A stretch of 64,000 nucleotides of DNA, from contig DASSJT010000203.1 of the NCBI GenBank assembly GCA_035691065.1, positions 8,724 to 72,723 of the forward strand, written 5' to 3'. The position numbers and the translations under genes are program-made. Below are positions 34,897 to 43,732 of this stretch, piece after piece. Positions within the stretch are counted from its first letter, which is position 1; each line of letters opens with the position of its first letter. The notes under the pieces are model-generated. The model saw only the letters and a list, made by a program, of their open reading frames with translations. It was not told the DNA's origin and searched no databases. This DNA is from DASSJT01 sp035691065 (GTDB taxonomy: Bacteria; Actinomycetota; Actinomycetes; Actinomycetales; Dermatophilaceae).

Positions 34897-36016
34897 TGGC
34901 CCAGTGGGACGCGAGGTAGGCCTTGGCCGAGTCGGAGTCAGCCTGGGTCGGGACCACCGGCGTGCCGCTCACCTGGGGCAGCGCGGCGGCCGCGGTCTGG
35001 TCGAGCGTGCCTGCGGCCTTCATGTCGTCGAAGCGGACCGGCCGAGCACCGCCCTTGAGCCACAGGTTCTGGCCCTCGTCGGAGTACAGGAACTCCTCCC
35101 ACAGCCGAGCCGCCGCGGGGTGCGGGGCGTCCTTGTTGACGGCCTGGATGTAGTAGCCCGCGACCACGGCGTTGCCAGGGACGAACACCTTCCACGTCTT
35201 CACCTTGGCGCTCTCCGCGGCGTTGAGGTAGTCCCAGTCGATGACCACGGGGGTCTGCCCGGACTCGATCGTCGCCGGCGTCGGGTCGACCGGGATGAAG
35301 TTGCCGGCCTGCTTCAGCTTCTTGAAGAAGTCGACGCCCTTGGCGACGTCGCCGGCCGTGCCGCCGTTGGCGATCGAGGCCATCTGGACGCCGGCGAAGG
35401 CTGCGCCCGCCTTGGTCGGGTCGCCGTTGAGCGCGACCTTGCCCTTGTATGCCGGCTTGAGCAGGTCTGCGAGCGCCGTGGGTGCCGGGACCTTGGCCGA
35501 GTCGTAGCCGACGGACATGTAGCCGCCGTAGTCGTTGACCCACGTGCCGGCGGAATCCTTGTAGCTCGCCGGGATCTTGTCGAACGTCGCCACCTTGTAG
35601 GGAGCGAACATCGCGGTGTTGGCCATGGCGACCGCGGTGCCGAGGTCGAAGACGTCGGGGGCGCTGGTCTGGCCCTTGAGCCGCTGCGCGGCCGAGATCT
35701 CGTCGGCGCTGCTGGCGTCGGGCTGCGCGCTGTTGACCTTGATGCCGTACTTATCACCGAAGGCCTTGATGATGGCGCCGTAGTTGGCCCAGTCCGGCGG
35801 CAGCGCAATGACGTTGAGCTGGCCTTCCTTCTTCGCCGCGGCCACCAGGGCGTCCATGCCCCCCAGGTCCGCTGCGGACGTCGCCGTCGACGCGCTCTTG
35901 CCCGTGGAGGACGAGCCGGAGCCGGACTTGCTGGGCGGGGAGCAGGCCGCCACGGCCAGTGCAGTGACTGCGGCGGCAACCGCAATGGTCGCCGTGCGCA
36001 GGGAATGAGCTGTCAT
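34883..36016 (-). CDS. Extracellular solute-binding lipoprotein (family 1)
   Basis: Substrate receptor of the importer, 377 aa. The signal peptide has lipobox AVAAC (Cys25) and a Ser/Gly/Lys linker. The body resembles spermidine/ferric-iron/2-aminoethylphosphonate binding proteins (LNVIALPPDWANYGAIIKAF, DVFDLGTAVAM, GQTPVVIDWDYLNAA). It has no Tyr pair typical of ferric-binding FbpA. ATG 36016 follows AGGATGG. A perfect palindrome 20 bases upstream may be its operator. The substrate is open: polyamine or phosphonate-like are both possible. Confidence 0.9.
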   Translation of the reverse strand: MTAHSLRTATIAVAAAVTALAVAACSPPSKSGSGSSSTGKSASTATSAADLGGMDALVAAAKKEGQLNVIALPPDWANYGAIIKAFGDKYGIKVNSAQPDASSADEISAAQRLKGQTSAPDVFDLGTAVAMANTAMFAPYKVATFDKIPASYKDSAGTWVNDYGGYMSVGYDSAKVPAPTALADLLKPAYKGKVALNGDPTKAGAAFAGVQMASIANGGTAGDVAKGVDFFKKLKQAGNFIPVDPTPATIESGQTPVVIDWDYLNAAESAKVKTWKVFVPGNAVVAGYYIQAVNKDAPHPAAARLWEEFLYSDEGQNLWLKGGARPVRFDDMKAAGTLDQTAAAALPQVSGTPVVPTQADSDSAKAYLASHWANAIG

Positions 36017-36035
36017 CGATCCATCCTGGAGTCAT

Positions 36036-36051
36036 GGCCCGACATCGGGCC
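36036..36051. promoter_or_regulatory. Perfect palindrome before the importer operon
   Basis: GGCCCGA (36036-36042), CA, TCGGGCC (36045-36051). It lies 20-35 bases upstream of the binding-protein ATG and may be an operator or a small hairpin in the leader. Confidence 0.4.
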
Positions 36052-36164
36052 CCCGATACTGCCGGTGCGGACCATATTGCCCCCCTCGCAGGCAAAGCGG
36101 TGGATCTTCTGGCCACCGGATGAACGTGGCGTGGACAGCCAGGGCATCCGAGCGCAGTGGTTGG

Positions 36165-37580
36165 ATGGTCGCTGTGAAAGTGCATGGAGTCTCGGTCGTC
36201 ATCATCGGTGGCGGGCCTGGTGGTTACGAGGCCGCACTCGTCGCAGCGCACCTGGGCGCGAAGGTGACTGTGGTCGACCGCGACGGACTCGGCGGTGCAG
36301 CGGTGCTGACCGACTGCGTGCCCAGCAAGGCCCTGATCTCCACCGCCGACTTCATGTCGCAGTTCGAGACCGCCTCCGAGCTGGGCGTCCATCTCGAGGA
36401 CCACGAAGGCGACGAGGTTGCCGAGTCCGTGGCCCAGCTGCCGACCATCAACCGCCGGATTCTCACCCTGGCTGCCGCGCAGAGCCGCGACATCGCCCAC
36501 CGGCTGGACGAGGTCGGCGTGCGCGTTGTCCGGGGCACTGGCCGCGTCCTCTCGCCCACCCTGGTGCGCGCCCAGCCTGCGGAGGGACCAGCCGAGGACC
36601 TGCCGGCTGACGTCGTCCTCCTCGCGACGGGTGCCACGCCCAGAGTCATGACCACGGCACAGCCCGACGGCGAGCGGATCCTCACCTGGCAGCAGATCTA
36701 CGGGCTGACCGAGCTGCCGGAGCGCCTGGTCGTGGTGGGATCCGGCGTGACCGGCGCGGAGCTCGCCCAGGCCTATCTCGGCCTGGGCTCGAACGTCGTG
36801 CTCGTGTCGTCGCGGGACCGCGTGCTGCCGGGAGAGGACGCCGACGCCGCGCTCGTGATCGAGGAGGTCTTCCGCAAGCGCGGCATGGAGGTGCTCAACC
36901 GCTCCCGCATGGCTGCCGTCGACCGGACGCCGTCGGGGGTCGTGGTCACTCTCGTGGACGGCCGGCAGGTCGAGGGGTCGCACGCCCTCCTGGCGGTCGG
37001 GTCGATCCCCCAGACCGCCGGCATCGGTCTCGACGAGGTGGGCGTCGCTCTGGCCGAGTCCGGCCACATCGTCGTCGACCGGGTGTCCCGCACGTCCGTG
37101 CGAGGTGTCTACGCGGCCGGCGACTGCACGGGCGAGCTGCCACTGGCCTCCGTGGCGGCGATGCAAGGCCGGATCGCGATGCAGCATGCCCTCGGCGACG
37201 CCGTGGTCCCGCTCAACCGGCGCGGTGTCTCCGCCAACATCTTCACCGACCCCGAGATCGCGACGGTGGGGTTCTCCCAGAAGGACGTCGATGAAGGGCG
37301 CATCGACGCCGACGTGGTCATGCTGCCCCTGGCCACCAACCCCAGGGCGAAGATGCAGGGGATCACCGACGGGTTCGTGAAGCTGTTCGCGCGGCGCTCG
37401 GCCGGCACGGTCCTCGGCGGCGTGGTGGTCGCCCCGCGCGCCTCGGAGCTCATCTTCCCAGTGACCCTCGCGGTCCAGCACCGGCTCAGCGTCGACCAGC
37501 TCGCGGGCACGTTCACGATCTATCCCTCGCTCTCCGGGTCCGTGGCCGAGGCTGCGCGACGCCTGCACCCGACCGAGTAG
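36165..37580 (+). CDS. lpdA: LpdA-like NAD(P)H:quinone reductase (flavoprotein disulfide reductase family)
   Basis: FAD-dependent reductase, 471 aa, closely resembling Mycobacterium LpdA (Rv3303c) from memory of that sequence. FAD motif is VVIIGGGPGGYEAALVA, NAD motif VVVGSGVTGAELAQAY, then YAAGDCTGELPLASVAAMQG. The redox site reads GGAAVLTDCVPSK. Only one Cys of the usual CxxxxC remains, as in LpdA, so it reduces quinones rather than lipoamide. The start is ATG 36165 or GTG 36174; both lack a good ribosome site. It is monocistronic in appearance. Confidence 0.92.
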   Translation: MVAVKVHGVSVVIIGGGPGGYEAALVAAHLGAKVTVVDRDGLGGAAVLTDCVPSKALISTADFMSQFETASELGVHLEDHEGDEVAESVAQLPTINRRILTLAAAQSRDIAHRLDEVGVRVVRGTGRVLSPTLVRAQPAEGPAEDLPADVVLLATGATPRVMTTAQPDGERILTWQQIYGLTELPERLVVVGSGVTGAELAQAYLGLGSNVVLVSSRDRVLPGEDADAALVIEEVFRKRGMEVLNRSRMAAVDRTPSGVVVTLVDGRQVEGSHALLAVGSIPQTAGIGLDEVGVALAESGHIVVDRVSRTSVRGVYAAGDCTGELPLASVAAMQGRIAMQHALGDAVVPLNRRGVSANIFTDPEIATVGFSQKDVDEGRIDADVVMLPLATNPRAKMQGITDGFVKLFARRSAGTVLGGVVVAPRASELIFPVTLAVQHRLSVDQLAGTFTIYPSLSGSVAEAARRLHPTE

Positions 37581-37687
37581 CGCCACGACTGCGGGCCGCA
37601 TGGCGTTGGTGCCGCAATGGCCCCCGGGTGCCGCATGGCCCCGGGCGCCGGGGGTAGGAGACCAGCGACCACCGGAGGGAGGGAGCC

Positions 37688-37885
37688 GTGACCGCCACAC
37701 GAACTCGCCGCAGGCACTTGGTCGTCACCGGGGCGACCGGGCGCTCCGGCCCTACGTGGGCACTCGACCTGGTCCGTCCCGCCTGGCGCTCTCGGCGCCG
37801 CTCGACGCCGTCGCACCAGGGGCAGGACGGCATTCGCCCGCGGGAGGTCCAGACATCAGGGCACACCGAAGGGAGCCTGGTGTGA
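37688..37885 (+). CDS. Small possible leader ORF, uncertain
   Basis: 65-codon frame with an excellent ribosome site (GGAGGGAGGGAG) before GTG 37688 and a GTGA overlap with the next gene, the layout of a translationally coupled small gene. The product is Arg/Ser-rich, with VVTGATGRSG near the start, reminiscent of an NmrA-type Rossmann N-terminus that then decays. It could be a gene remnant or simply an open frame in GC-rich DNA. I do not recognise it. Confidence 0.3.
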   Translation: MTATRTRRRHLVVTGATGRSGPTWALDLVRPAWRSRRRSTPSHQGQDGIRPREVQTSGHTEGSLV

Positions 37886-39480
37886 GTCCCCGGCCCAGGG
37901 AGTCCGTGGATGCCGTGGTCATCGGCTCCGGCCCGAACGGCCTGGTCGCCGCCGCCATCCTCGCCGAGGCAGGATGGGAGGTCCTGGTCCTGGAGGCCTC
38001 GCAGCAACCCGGTGGGGGGGTCCGGTCAGCAGAGATCACACTGCCGGGCTACCAGCACGACCTCTGCAGCGCGTTCTATCCCCTGGCTGCGGCCTCTCCC
38101 ATCTTCGCCGGCCTGGAGCTGGAGCGCCATGGGCTGGTCTGGCGCCATGCCCCCACGGTGCTGGCGCACGTCTTCCGCGATGGAGCAGCCGCCATCGTGT
38201 CGCGAGACGTCTCGGCGACGACCCGGTCTCTGGCGCAGTTCGCGGATGGGGATGCAGAGGCGTGGCAGGCCGAGCTTGCGCTGTGGCGACGGGTCCGTGA
38301 GCCGCTGATCGACGCGCTGCTGCGGCCCTTCCCCCCGGTGCAACCCGCCGCACGGCTGCTTCGAGAGCTGGGAGGGGGCGGCCTGCTGAGGTTCGCCCGC
38401 CAGGCCACCCTCTCGGCGCGCAGGCTCGGCAACGAGCGGTTCGCAGGCCGCGGGGCACATGCCGTCATCGCGGGGAACGCCATGCACACCGACCTGGGGC
38501 CGGATGAGGCGGCCAGCGGGCTGTTCGGGTGGCTGCTGGCGATGCTCGCCCAGGACGTGGGCTTCCCGGTCCCGGAGGGAGGCGCCCAGGCGCTGACGGA
38601 GTCGCTGGTGCGGAAGCTGGAGTCCAGCGGCGGCCGGATCCAGTGCGGCCGGCGGGTCGCGTCGGTCGTCGTGTCGCGTGGCCAGGCCCTGGGGGTGCGA
38701 GACGCCTCGGGTGGGGCAGTGCAGGCCCGCAAGGCGGTGCTGGCCGATGTGTCTGCGCCGGCTCTCTACCGGGAGCTGGTCGGCGCGGAGCACCTGCCCA
38801 GTGCCCTGGTGCACGATCTCGAGAAGTTCATCTGGGACGGTTCCACGGTGAAGGTCGACTGGGCGCTGTCAGGTCGCGTGCCCTGGGCGCACCCCGATGT
38901 GCGCACGGCAGGAACGGTGCACCTTGACGCCGACCTCAACGGGCTGGCCGATGTGAGCAACGACCTGTCGTGCGGCCGGGTCCCACAGCGCCCGTTCCTC
39001 ATCGCCGGGCAGATGTCGCCAGCTGACCCGACGCGCTCACCCGACGGAACCGAGACGATGTGGGCCTACACCCACATCCCGCACGGTCAGGACTGGCCCC
39101 GGGAGCGCCTCTCGGCGTTTGCGGACGGGATGGAGGCCGTCATCGAGGAGCATGCCCCGGGGTTCCGTGACCTCGTGGCCGGCCGCGCGGTCTCGGGGCC
39201 ATTGGACCTGCAGGAACACAACGCCAACCTCGTCGAGGGTGCGATCAACAACGGGACGGCCGGCATCAGCCAGCAGCTGTTCTTCCGGCCGACTCCCGGC
39301 ACCGGCCGGGCAGACACCCCGATCGACCGGCTCTTCCTGTGCAGCTCAGCGGCACACCCCGGTGGCGGCGTTCACGGAGCTCCAGGCTCGAACGCGGCGC
39401 GTGCGGCCCTGGCCCGCGGCGGCGCTGCCGGGCTGCCCTACGCACTGGTCCAGCGCGGACTGCTGAAGCTCGTGCAGTAG
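37882..39480 (+). CDS. Phytoene-desaturase-like FAD oxidoreductase
   Basis: 532-aa NAD(P)/FAD-dependent oxidoreductase. The N-terminal dinucleotide motif is VVIGSGPNGLVAAAILAEAGW, followed by LEASQQPGGGVRSAE, and the C-terminal FAD motif is LFLCSSAAHPGGGVHGAPGSNAARAAL, as in CrtI/PDSR-like proteins. The length and the FYPLAAASP and HNANLVEGAINNG regions match the uncharacterised bacterial branch rather than carotenoid desaturases; no crt genes are nearby. GTG 37882 has a ribosome site (AAGGGAGC). The substrate is unknown. Confidence 0.88.
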   Translation: MSPRPRESVDAVVIGSGPNGLVAAAILAEAGWEVLVLEASQQPGGGVRSAEITLPGYQHDLCSAFYPLAAASPIFAGLELERHGLVWRHAPTVLAHVFRDGAAAIVSRDVSATTRSLAQFADGDAEAWQAELALWRRVREPLIDALLRPFPPVQPAARLLRELGGGGLLRFARQATLSARRLGNERFAGRGAHAVIAGNAMHTDLGPDEAASGLFGWLLAMLAQDVGFPVPEGGAQALTESLVRKLESSGGRIQCGRRVASVVVSRGQALGVRDASGGAVQARKAVLADVSAPALYRELVGAEHLPSALVHDLEKFIWDGSTVKVDWALSGRVPWAHPDVRTAGTVHLDADLNGLADVSNDLSCGRVPQRPFLIAGQMSPADPTRSPDGTETMWAYTHIPHGQDWPRERLSAFADGMEAVIEEHAPGFRDLVAGRAVSGPLDLQEHNANLVEGAINNGTAGISQQLFFRPTPGTGRADTPIDRLFLCSSAAHPGGGVHGAPGSNAARAALARGGAAGLPYALVQRGLLKLVQ

Positions 39481-39544
39481 CTATGACCGACCCCGCCATG
39501 CAGCGCCGTCATGGAGTGTCACATCCACCGGCGACTTGGCGTGC

Positions 39545-40012
39545 CTAGGCTCCGGTGCCGTTGGGTGTGGCGTCGCCCGTGGGTCTCGTCGCGAGGTCGG
39601 ACAGCCGGAGCAGCGTCTCGCGGTTCCGAGGCACCAACAGGGCCGCCTGCACCCGCGCCGGCAGGAGGCCGAACGGTCCCTCCTTCAGCTCCTCGTCCAT
39701 CACCACGGTGGTGGCCTCGGCACCTGCAGAGGTCAGGTCGAAGCGGACAGTGGCCGCACCGAAGGGCCAGAGCCGAGCACGGAGTACGAGTCGGCGTCGG
39801 CGTTCGAGCTCCTCCACGAGGGTGACGTCCTTCACCACCAGAGGCCAGGGACCGATGCTGTGGTGGATTCGGCTCCCAGGCTGCGGCCACCCGCTGTCGA
39901 CCCTGCGGATGTGGGAGGCGCCCACCACCCACGAGCTGTAGGACCAGCCGTCCGCAAGGATGTCGAAGACCCGCTCGACCGGCGCGGGAATGCGCTGCTC
40001 GACTCTTGCCAC
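39545..40012 (-). CDS. SRPBCC-fold protein (polyketide cyclase/START-like)
   Basis: 155-aa hydrophobic-ligand-binding fold. ARVEQRIPAPVERVFDILADGWSYSSWVVG opens the first strand and helices, then GWPQPGSRIHHSIGPWPLVVKD and the long C-terminal helix region are visible. GTG 40012 is chosen from a strong ribosome site (AAGGGGGAG) and the family start; the frame upstream is not conserved-looking. It is convergent with the oxidoreductase. The ligand is unknown. Confidence 0.85.
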   Translation of the reverse strand: MARVEQRIPAPVERVFDILADGWSYSSWVVGASHIRRVDSGWPQPGSRIHHSIGPWPLVVKDVTLVEELERRRRLVLRARLWPFGAATVRFDLTSAGAEATTVVMDEELKEGPFGLLPARVQAALLVPRNRETLLRLSDLATRPTGDATPNGTGA

Positions 40013-40322
40013 TGGCTCCCCCTTCTGGCCACGCTTCACCTGCACGCTCAGCAGCGTCTCAACGCCCGTATGCCGGGGCGCTGGACAGTCTGCCGCAGGG
40101 CGAGTACCCAGCGCGGCCCTGCCCATGCGATCTGGCCCCGCGCCGGAGCGGTCCAGGAGCAGGCAGTCCCGGACGCCCAGCCCGACCTCACGCCGCCACT
40201 GCCCCAGGGCGGGCCAACCCAACAGGCGAGGGGACCAAGGCCGTCCGCACTCCGGGTGCTGACCAGCCCGATGCCGGCGGGCCCGGCATACCTGCCGTGC
40301 CCGTCTGCTGGTCAATCCCCAT
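40013..40322. other. Intergenic stretch without a recognised gene
   Basis: Between the SRPBCC start and the M14 carboxypeptidase terminator. It contains two copies of the GTATGCCG octamer (near 40068 and 40284) and the promoter region of the SRPBCC gene. No convincing small gene, RNA or repeat was seen. Confidence 0.5.
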
Positions 40323-40364
40323 GAGGAGGGGCCGTCACCGCTGCCTTTGTGACGGTCCCTCCTC
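40323..40364 (-). terminator. Terminator hairpin of the M14 carboxypeptidase gene
   Basis: GAGGAGGGGCCGTCAC (40323-40338) pairs with 40349-40364 over 16 positions with one G-T pair and a 10-base loop. It begins 15 bases past the stop codon. Confidence 0.75.
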
Positions 40365-40378
40365 GGCCTGGCCGCCGC

Positions 40379-43300
40379 CTACGGGAGCAGGTGCTTCATC
40401 GCCGCTCCGAGGACCGCCGCCTGTTGGTCCTTGAAGGTGATGCCCTCGACGCCGTAGCCCATGAGGACCGTGTCGGGCGTCGTGATCGAGGCGCCGACCG
40501 GGAAGCTGCCGGCGTCGGTTCGGACCCAGTCGTTGGCGTTGACGGCGCTTCCAGGCGGTGGTCCCGACACCGTCCAGCCGCCCAGGTCGCTCTCGAAGGA
40601 CTGGGTGGAGCCGTCCGGCAGCGTGACGTCGTCGACGAAGGCGCCCACACCCTGGGTCGCCCAGTCGCTGGCGTAGGCGATGGAGACCTCGACCGTCTTG
40701 CCGGCCCACGCGGACAGGTCGACCTGCCACTGCTGCCAGCCGCCGGAGTTGCCGGTGGCGGCGTTCCACGACCCCGTGGTGCCGGTGGAGGTGCACGCGT
40801 TGACGCCGTCCCAGGTCTGGTAGTGAGCCAGCTGCGGGTGGAGGTCGAACCATCCGGCCGGGCAGCTTTCGCCGGTGCCCGTCGCGGTGTGGCCGTTGGC
40901 GTCTGGGAGCGTGGTCCAGTCGTCGCCACCTGCGGTCCTGGCCTCGACGAACAGGTAGTCCCAGTCAGGCTCGGTGTCGTAGGAGGTCCAGAACGAGAGC
41001 GAGCCGCCGCCCGCCGGCACCGAGATCTGCCGGGTGAGGCGCTTGTAGGACACGTCGGCGATCTGCGAGTAGACGTACTTCGTGCCCGTGTGCGGCTCGA
41101 ACGGCCCGCCTGGCTTGACCCACCTCGACGACGGCCAGCTCTCGAACTGCGGGAAGTCCTTCTTGGGCAAGAGCCCGCTCGTCGCCAGGAACGACGACGT
41201 GTCGTTCTGGTTCTTCGCGCTCTGGCCGCCGTTGAGGCTCCAGTCCAGTCCCTGGAACGGCGTGTCGGTGCCGGTCAGGTCGAAGGTCTTGCCCTTGTCG
41301 TCGACCCCGTCGCCGAGGACGGCGAGGTAGCCACCGAAGTAGTACTGCAGCACGTCGTTCGTCCCGTCGCCGGAGCCGCGCAGGGCCAGGCAGCGGCGGG
41401 GGTCGACACCCTTCGGCAGCGGGTTGCACGCGATCTCGCCCTTGGGGTCGTAGAGCTGGTTGCCCACGTTGCCGGTGTACTGCTCCCCGGCGAAGTCGCC
41501 GGTGTAGGCCACCGTCCCGCCCTCGTTGAGGTAGGCGCGGAACTCCAGCATCTCGTCGAGGGCCAGCCGGTCGGCGTTGCCCGCGCCCCAGCCCGCGCGC
41601 CGCGTCACGATGTCGTCTCCGCCGTACCAGACGACCGAGTCGTAGTGGCTGAGCACGCCGAGCGCGTCAGGGGCGACCCGTCCGCGCGCGTCGATGTCGT
41701 AGAGGTCCGCGTCGATGCCGTTGGCCTTGAGGGCATCGAGGTAGTAGCTCGCGTAGTGCGGGCCGGGACTCTGGACGGGCGAGGCGCCTGTGTAGTCCTC
41801 GGCCGCCACGACCAGGACCCGTCGTCCGGTGTCGGAGACCACCGAGTAGGTGAACGAGGAGCTCTTCTGGCCGCCGCCCTCGAACCACACCTCGACCGAG
41901 TCGCCAGGCTTCGTACCCGTGACCACCCCGCGCATCTGGTGGTAGTAGACGTCGGCCGGCGTGTAGCGCTCGCCGCCCGCCCATTCGGACGTGGCCGCGG
42001 ACTTCACCGCTCCGCCGTTGACCCGGTACTTCGCGGTCACGGTGCCGATGCTCCGCTTGGCCAGCACCGCCACCGGCTGGGGGTCGCCGTAGGAGTACCT
42101 GAAGGAGAACTGCGTACCGGGGACGCCACGCTTGTACGGGTCGTCGCTGTCGATGTAGAAGGGTTTGGCCTGGATGCCGGTCACCGTCTTGGGGTTGGCC
42201 GGATCGGTGGCCGAGTTGGCCACCGACTGCGCGAAGGGCAGGTTGCGCAGGAACTCCTCCTGGACGAGGGCCTCGTCGTCGGGGAAGACGAACCCGCAGC
42301 CGTCACAGCCCTCGGACAGCTCGGGAGTCCAGGCCAGCGTGCCGTCGACGGCGTGGGCGTAGTCGGTCGTCTCGCCGTTCGTCACGTAGAGGACGTCCGA
42401 GCTCAGGCCAGGGTGGAAGTCCTTGATCGCCGGGCTGTCGAGGTTGCCGGACATCGCGTAGTAGATCGGGTCGTCCGCGGTGGGCGTGGCGATCTGCCAC
42501 CCCTCGGCGTAGAGCAGCCACTGGCCGTTGGAGTGGTAGTTGACCTGGAACTTGAACCGGATCTGGTCCAGCAGCCCCTTGAGCGCCTTGGTCTCCGGCT
42601 CCGAGTTCGCGGCTGGACCCCGGTAGGTCTCGCTCGACGCGATCGAGGACGAGCCCTCCTCGTCGTAGCCCCAGTGGTTGGGGTAGTTGCGGTTGGGGTC
42701 GACGCCGTCACCGAAGTTGACCACGCCGTTGCCGTCGTTGTCCCTCAGGTTCTTCCGCCAGAGCCGCTCGTGGTCGAAGGTGTACTGGTAGCCGTCGGGG
42801 TTCGCAACCGGCATGAACCACAGCTCGGTGGTCTGCAGCAGGGCCTTGACCGCGGGGTCGTTGGCCTTCCACTTGTCGATGTACCAGTTCATGAGCCGGC
42901 GGTCGACCTCGGTGGAGATCCACTCCCGAGCGTGCTGCGTGGCGCTGTAGAGGACCGCCGGGCGGCTTCCGTCGGCGATGCCGGGAGCGCCCTGGGTGAG
43001 CTTCACGGCCAGGATCTCCCTGCCTTGGTACGTGGTGCCCAGCTTGACCAGCTTGGCCACCGAGGGGTTATTGGCCGCCACGGCATACATCTGGTCGCGG
43101 ATCCCGCCGGGCTCGTCCCACGAGCGCCACACGGTGTACCCGCCCACGGCCTGGGCGGCGGCGAACTCCCGAACGGTCTTGCCGCCCTGCACCCGGGTGA
43201 GCGCCACGTCCACCCCCTGCTTGGCCAGCCTTCGGCTCTCGGCCGGCGTCAGGACGAGGGAGACCTCGACCTTGTCGCCGAGCGCCTTCTGGTCGCCGAC

Positions 43301-43471
43301 GTCGTAGCCCGCCCTGACCAGGTCGCCCAGCTGGGCAGACGTCACCTGCGCCGTGTAGGCGTCGAGGTGTTCTGAGTCAGATGATCTTGCCAGCGATACC
43401 TGGGTGGGAAGAGCCACGACAGCAGCCGTGGCGAGCGAAGTGAACAGGGTTGCCCGAAGAATGCGTCCCAT
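40379..43471 (-). CDS. Large secreted M14 zinc carboxypeptidase
   Basis: Exported metallopeptidase, 1030 aa, far longer than the roughly 300-aa catalytic domain. A signal peptide ends near residue 28. The catalytic domain (about 110-430) has zinc ligands in ATQHAREWIS and NYHSNGQ, substrate Arg/Asn in DPNRNYPNHWG and catalytic Glu in PELSEGC. The following region (about 440-800) contains a ThuA/glutamine-amidotransferase-like fold (RRVLVVAAEDYTG). The end (about 800-1000) is a MAM/CBM-like beta domain seen in immune-inhibitor-type proteases (WDYLFVEARTAGG). It is probably a nutrient-scavenging peptidase. A hairpin in the leader and a strong terminator flank it. Confidence 0.92.
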   Translation of the reverse strand: MGRILRATLFTSLATAAVVALPTQVSLARSSDSEHLDAYTAQVTSAQLGDLVRAGYDVGDQKALGDKVEVSLVLTPAESRRLAKQGVDVALTRVQGGKTVREFAAAQAVGGYTVWRSWDEPGGIRDQMYAVAANNPSVAKLVKLGTTYQGREILAVKLTQGAPGIADGSRPAVLYSATQHAREWISTEVDRRLMNWYIDKWKANDPAVKALLQTTELWFMPVANPDGYQYTFDHERLWRKNLRDNDGNGVVNFGDGVDPNRNYPNHWGYDEEGSSSIASSETYRGPAANSEPETKALKGLLDQIRFKFQVNYHSNGQWLLYAEGWQIATPTADDPIYYAMSGNLDSPAIKDFHPGLSSDVLYVTNGETTDYAHAVDGTLAWTPELSEGCDGCGFVFPDDEALVQEEFLRNLPFAQSVANSATDPANPKTVTGIQAKPFYIDSDDPYKRGVPGTQFSFRYSYGDPQPVAVLAKRSIGTVTAKYRVNGGAVKSAATSEWAGGERYTPADVYYHQMRGVVTGTKPGDSVEVWFEGGGQKSSSFTYSVVSDTGRRVLVVAAEDYTGASPVQSPGPHYASYYLDALKANGIDADLYDIDARGRVAPDALGVLSHYDSVVWYGGDDIVTRRAGWGAGNADRLALDEMLEFRAYLNEGGTVAYTGDFAGEQYTGNVGNQLYDPKGEIACNPLPKGVDPRRCLALRGSGDGTNDVLQYYFGGYLAVLGDGVDDKGKTFDLTGTDTPFQGLDWSLNGGQSAKNQNDTSSFLATSGLLPKKDFPQFESWPSSRWVKPGGPFEPHTGTKYVYSQIADVSYKRLTRQISVPAGGGSLSFWTSYDTEPDWDYLFVEARTAGGDDWTTLPDANGHTATGTGESCPAGWFDLHPQLAHYQTWDGVNACTSTGTTGSWNAATGNSGGWQQWQVDLSAWAGKTVEVSIAYASDWATQGVGAFVDDVTLPDGSTQSFESDLGGWTVSGPPPGSAVNANDWVRTDAGSFPVGASITTPDTVLMGYGVEGITFKDQQAAVLGAAMKHLLP

Positions 43472-43517
43472 GACCCGACCTCATTAGACAGAGGATGTGA
43501 CGGTGATCACGGTCCCA

Positions 43518-43551
43518 CCGAAGCCGGTGGCTGGCAACCGGAGATCTTCGG
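43518..43551 (-). promoter_or_regulatory. Leader hairpin upstream of the M14 gene
   Basis: CCGAAGCCGG (43518-43527) pairs with CCGG (43538-43541) and CTTCGG (43546-43551), with a 4-base internal loop, 47-80 bases before the ATG. It may regulate translation or mark a promoter palindrome. Confidence 0.35.
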
Positions 43552-43732
43552 CGTCAGCGGCGCCTGGGACGATCATTCAACGGGTATGCCGTCCGGTTGC
43601 GTCGTTCTTCCGGCTGGCACGTTGCTTGGCCGGACACCCCTGTCGGAGAACCCGCCGGAGCGGGCGTCGGAGCGGGCGGTGGGATCGAGCGGTTGGGACG
43701 CGCGCGGTGGAAGGCGGGCAGTGGGAGGCGAG

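Noticed and set aside
40349..43375. 1008-codon open frame on the plus strand opposite the M14 carboxypeptidase
   Set aside because: It is exactly antisense to a gene with clear motifs. Long opposite frames are normal at 70% GC, and its composition (Arg/Val/Gly/Asp-rich) has no domain.
43471..43600. c-di-AMP (ydaO-type) riboswitch in the leader of the large secreted peptidase
   Set aside because: A CCGAA...CCAGC...CCGG stretch is faintly similar, but the conserved pseudoknot elements are missing. Only a simple hairpin is supported.
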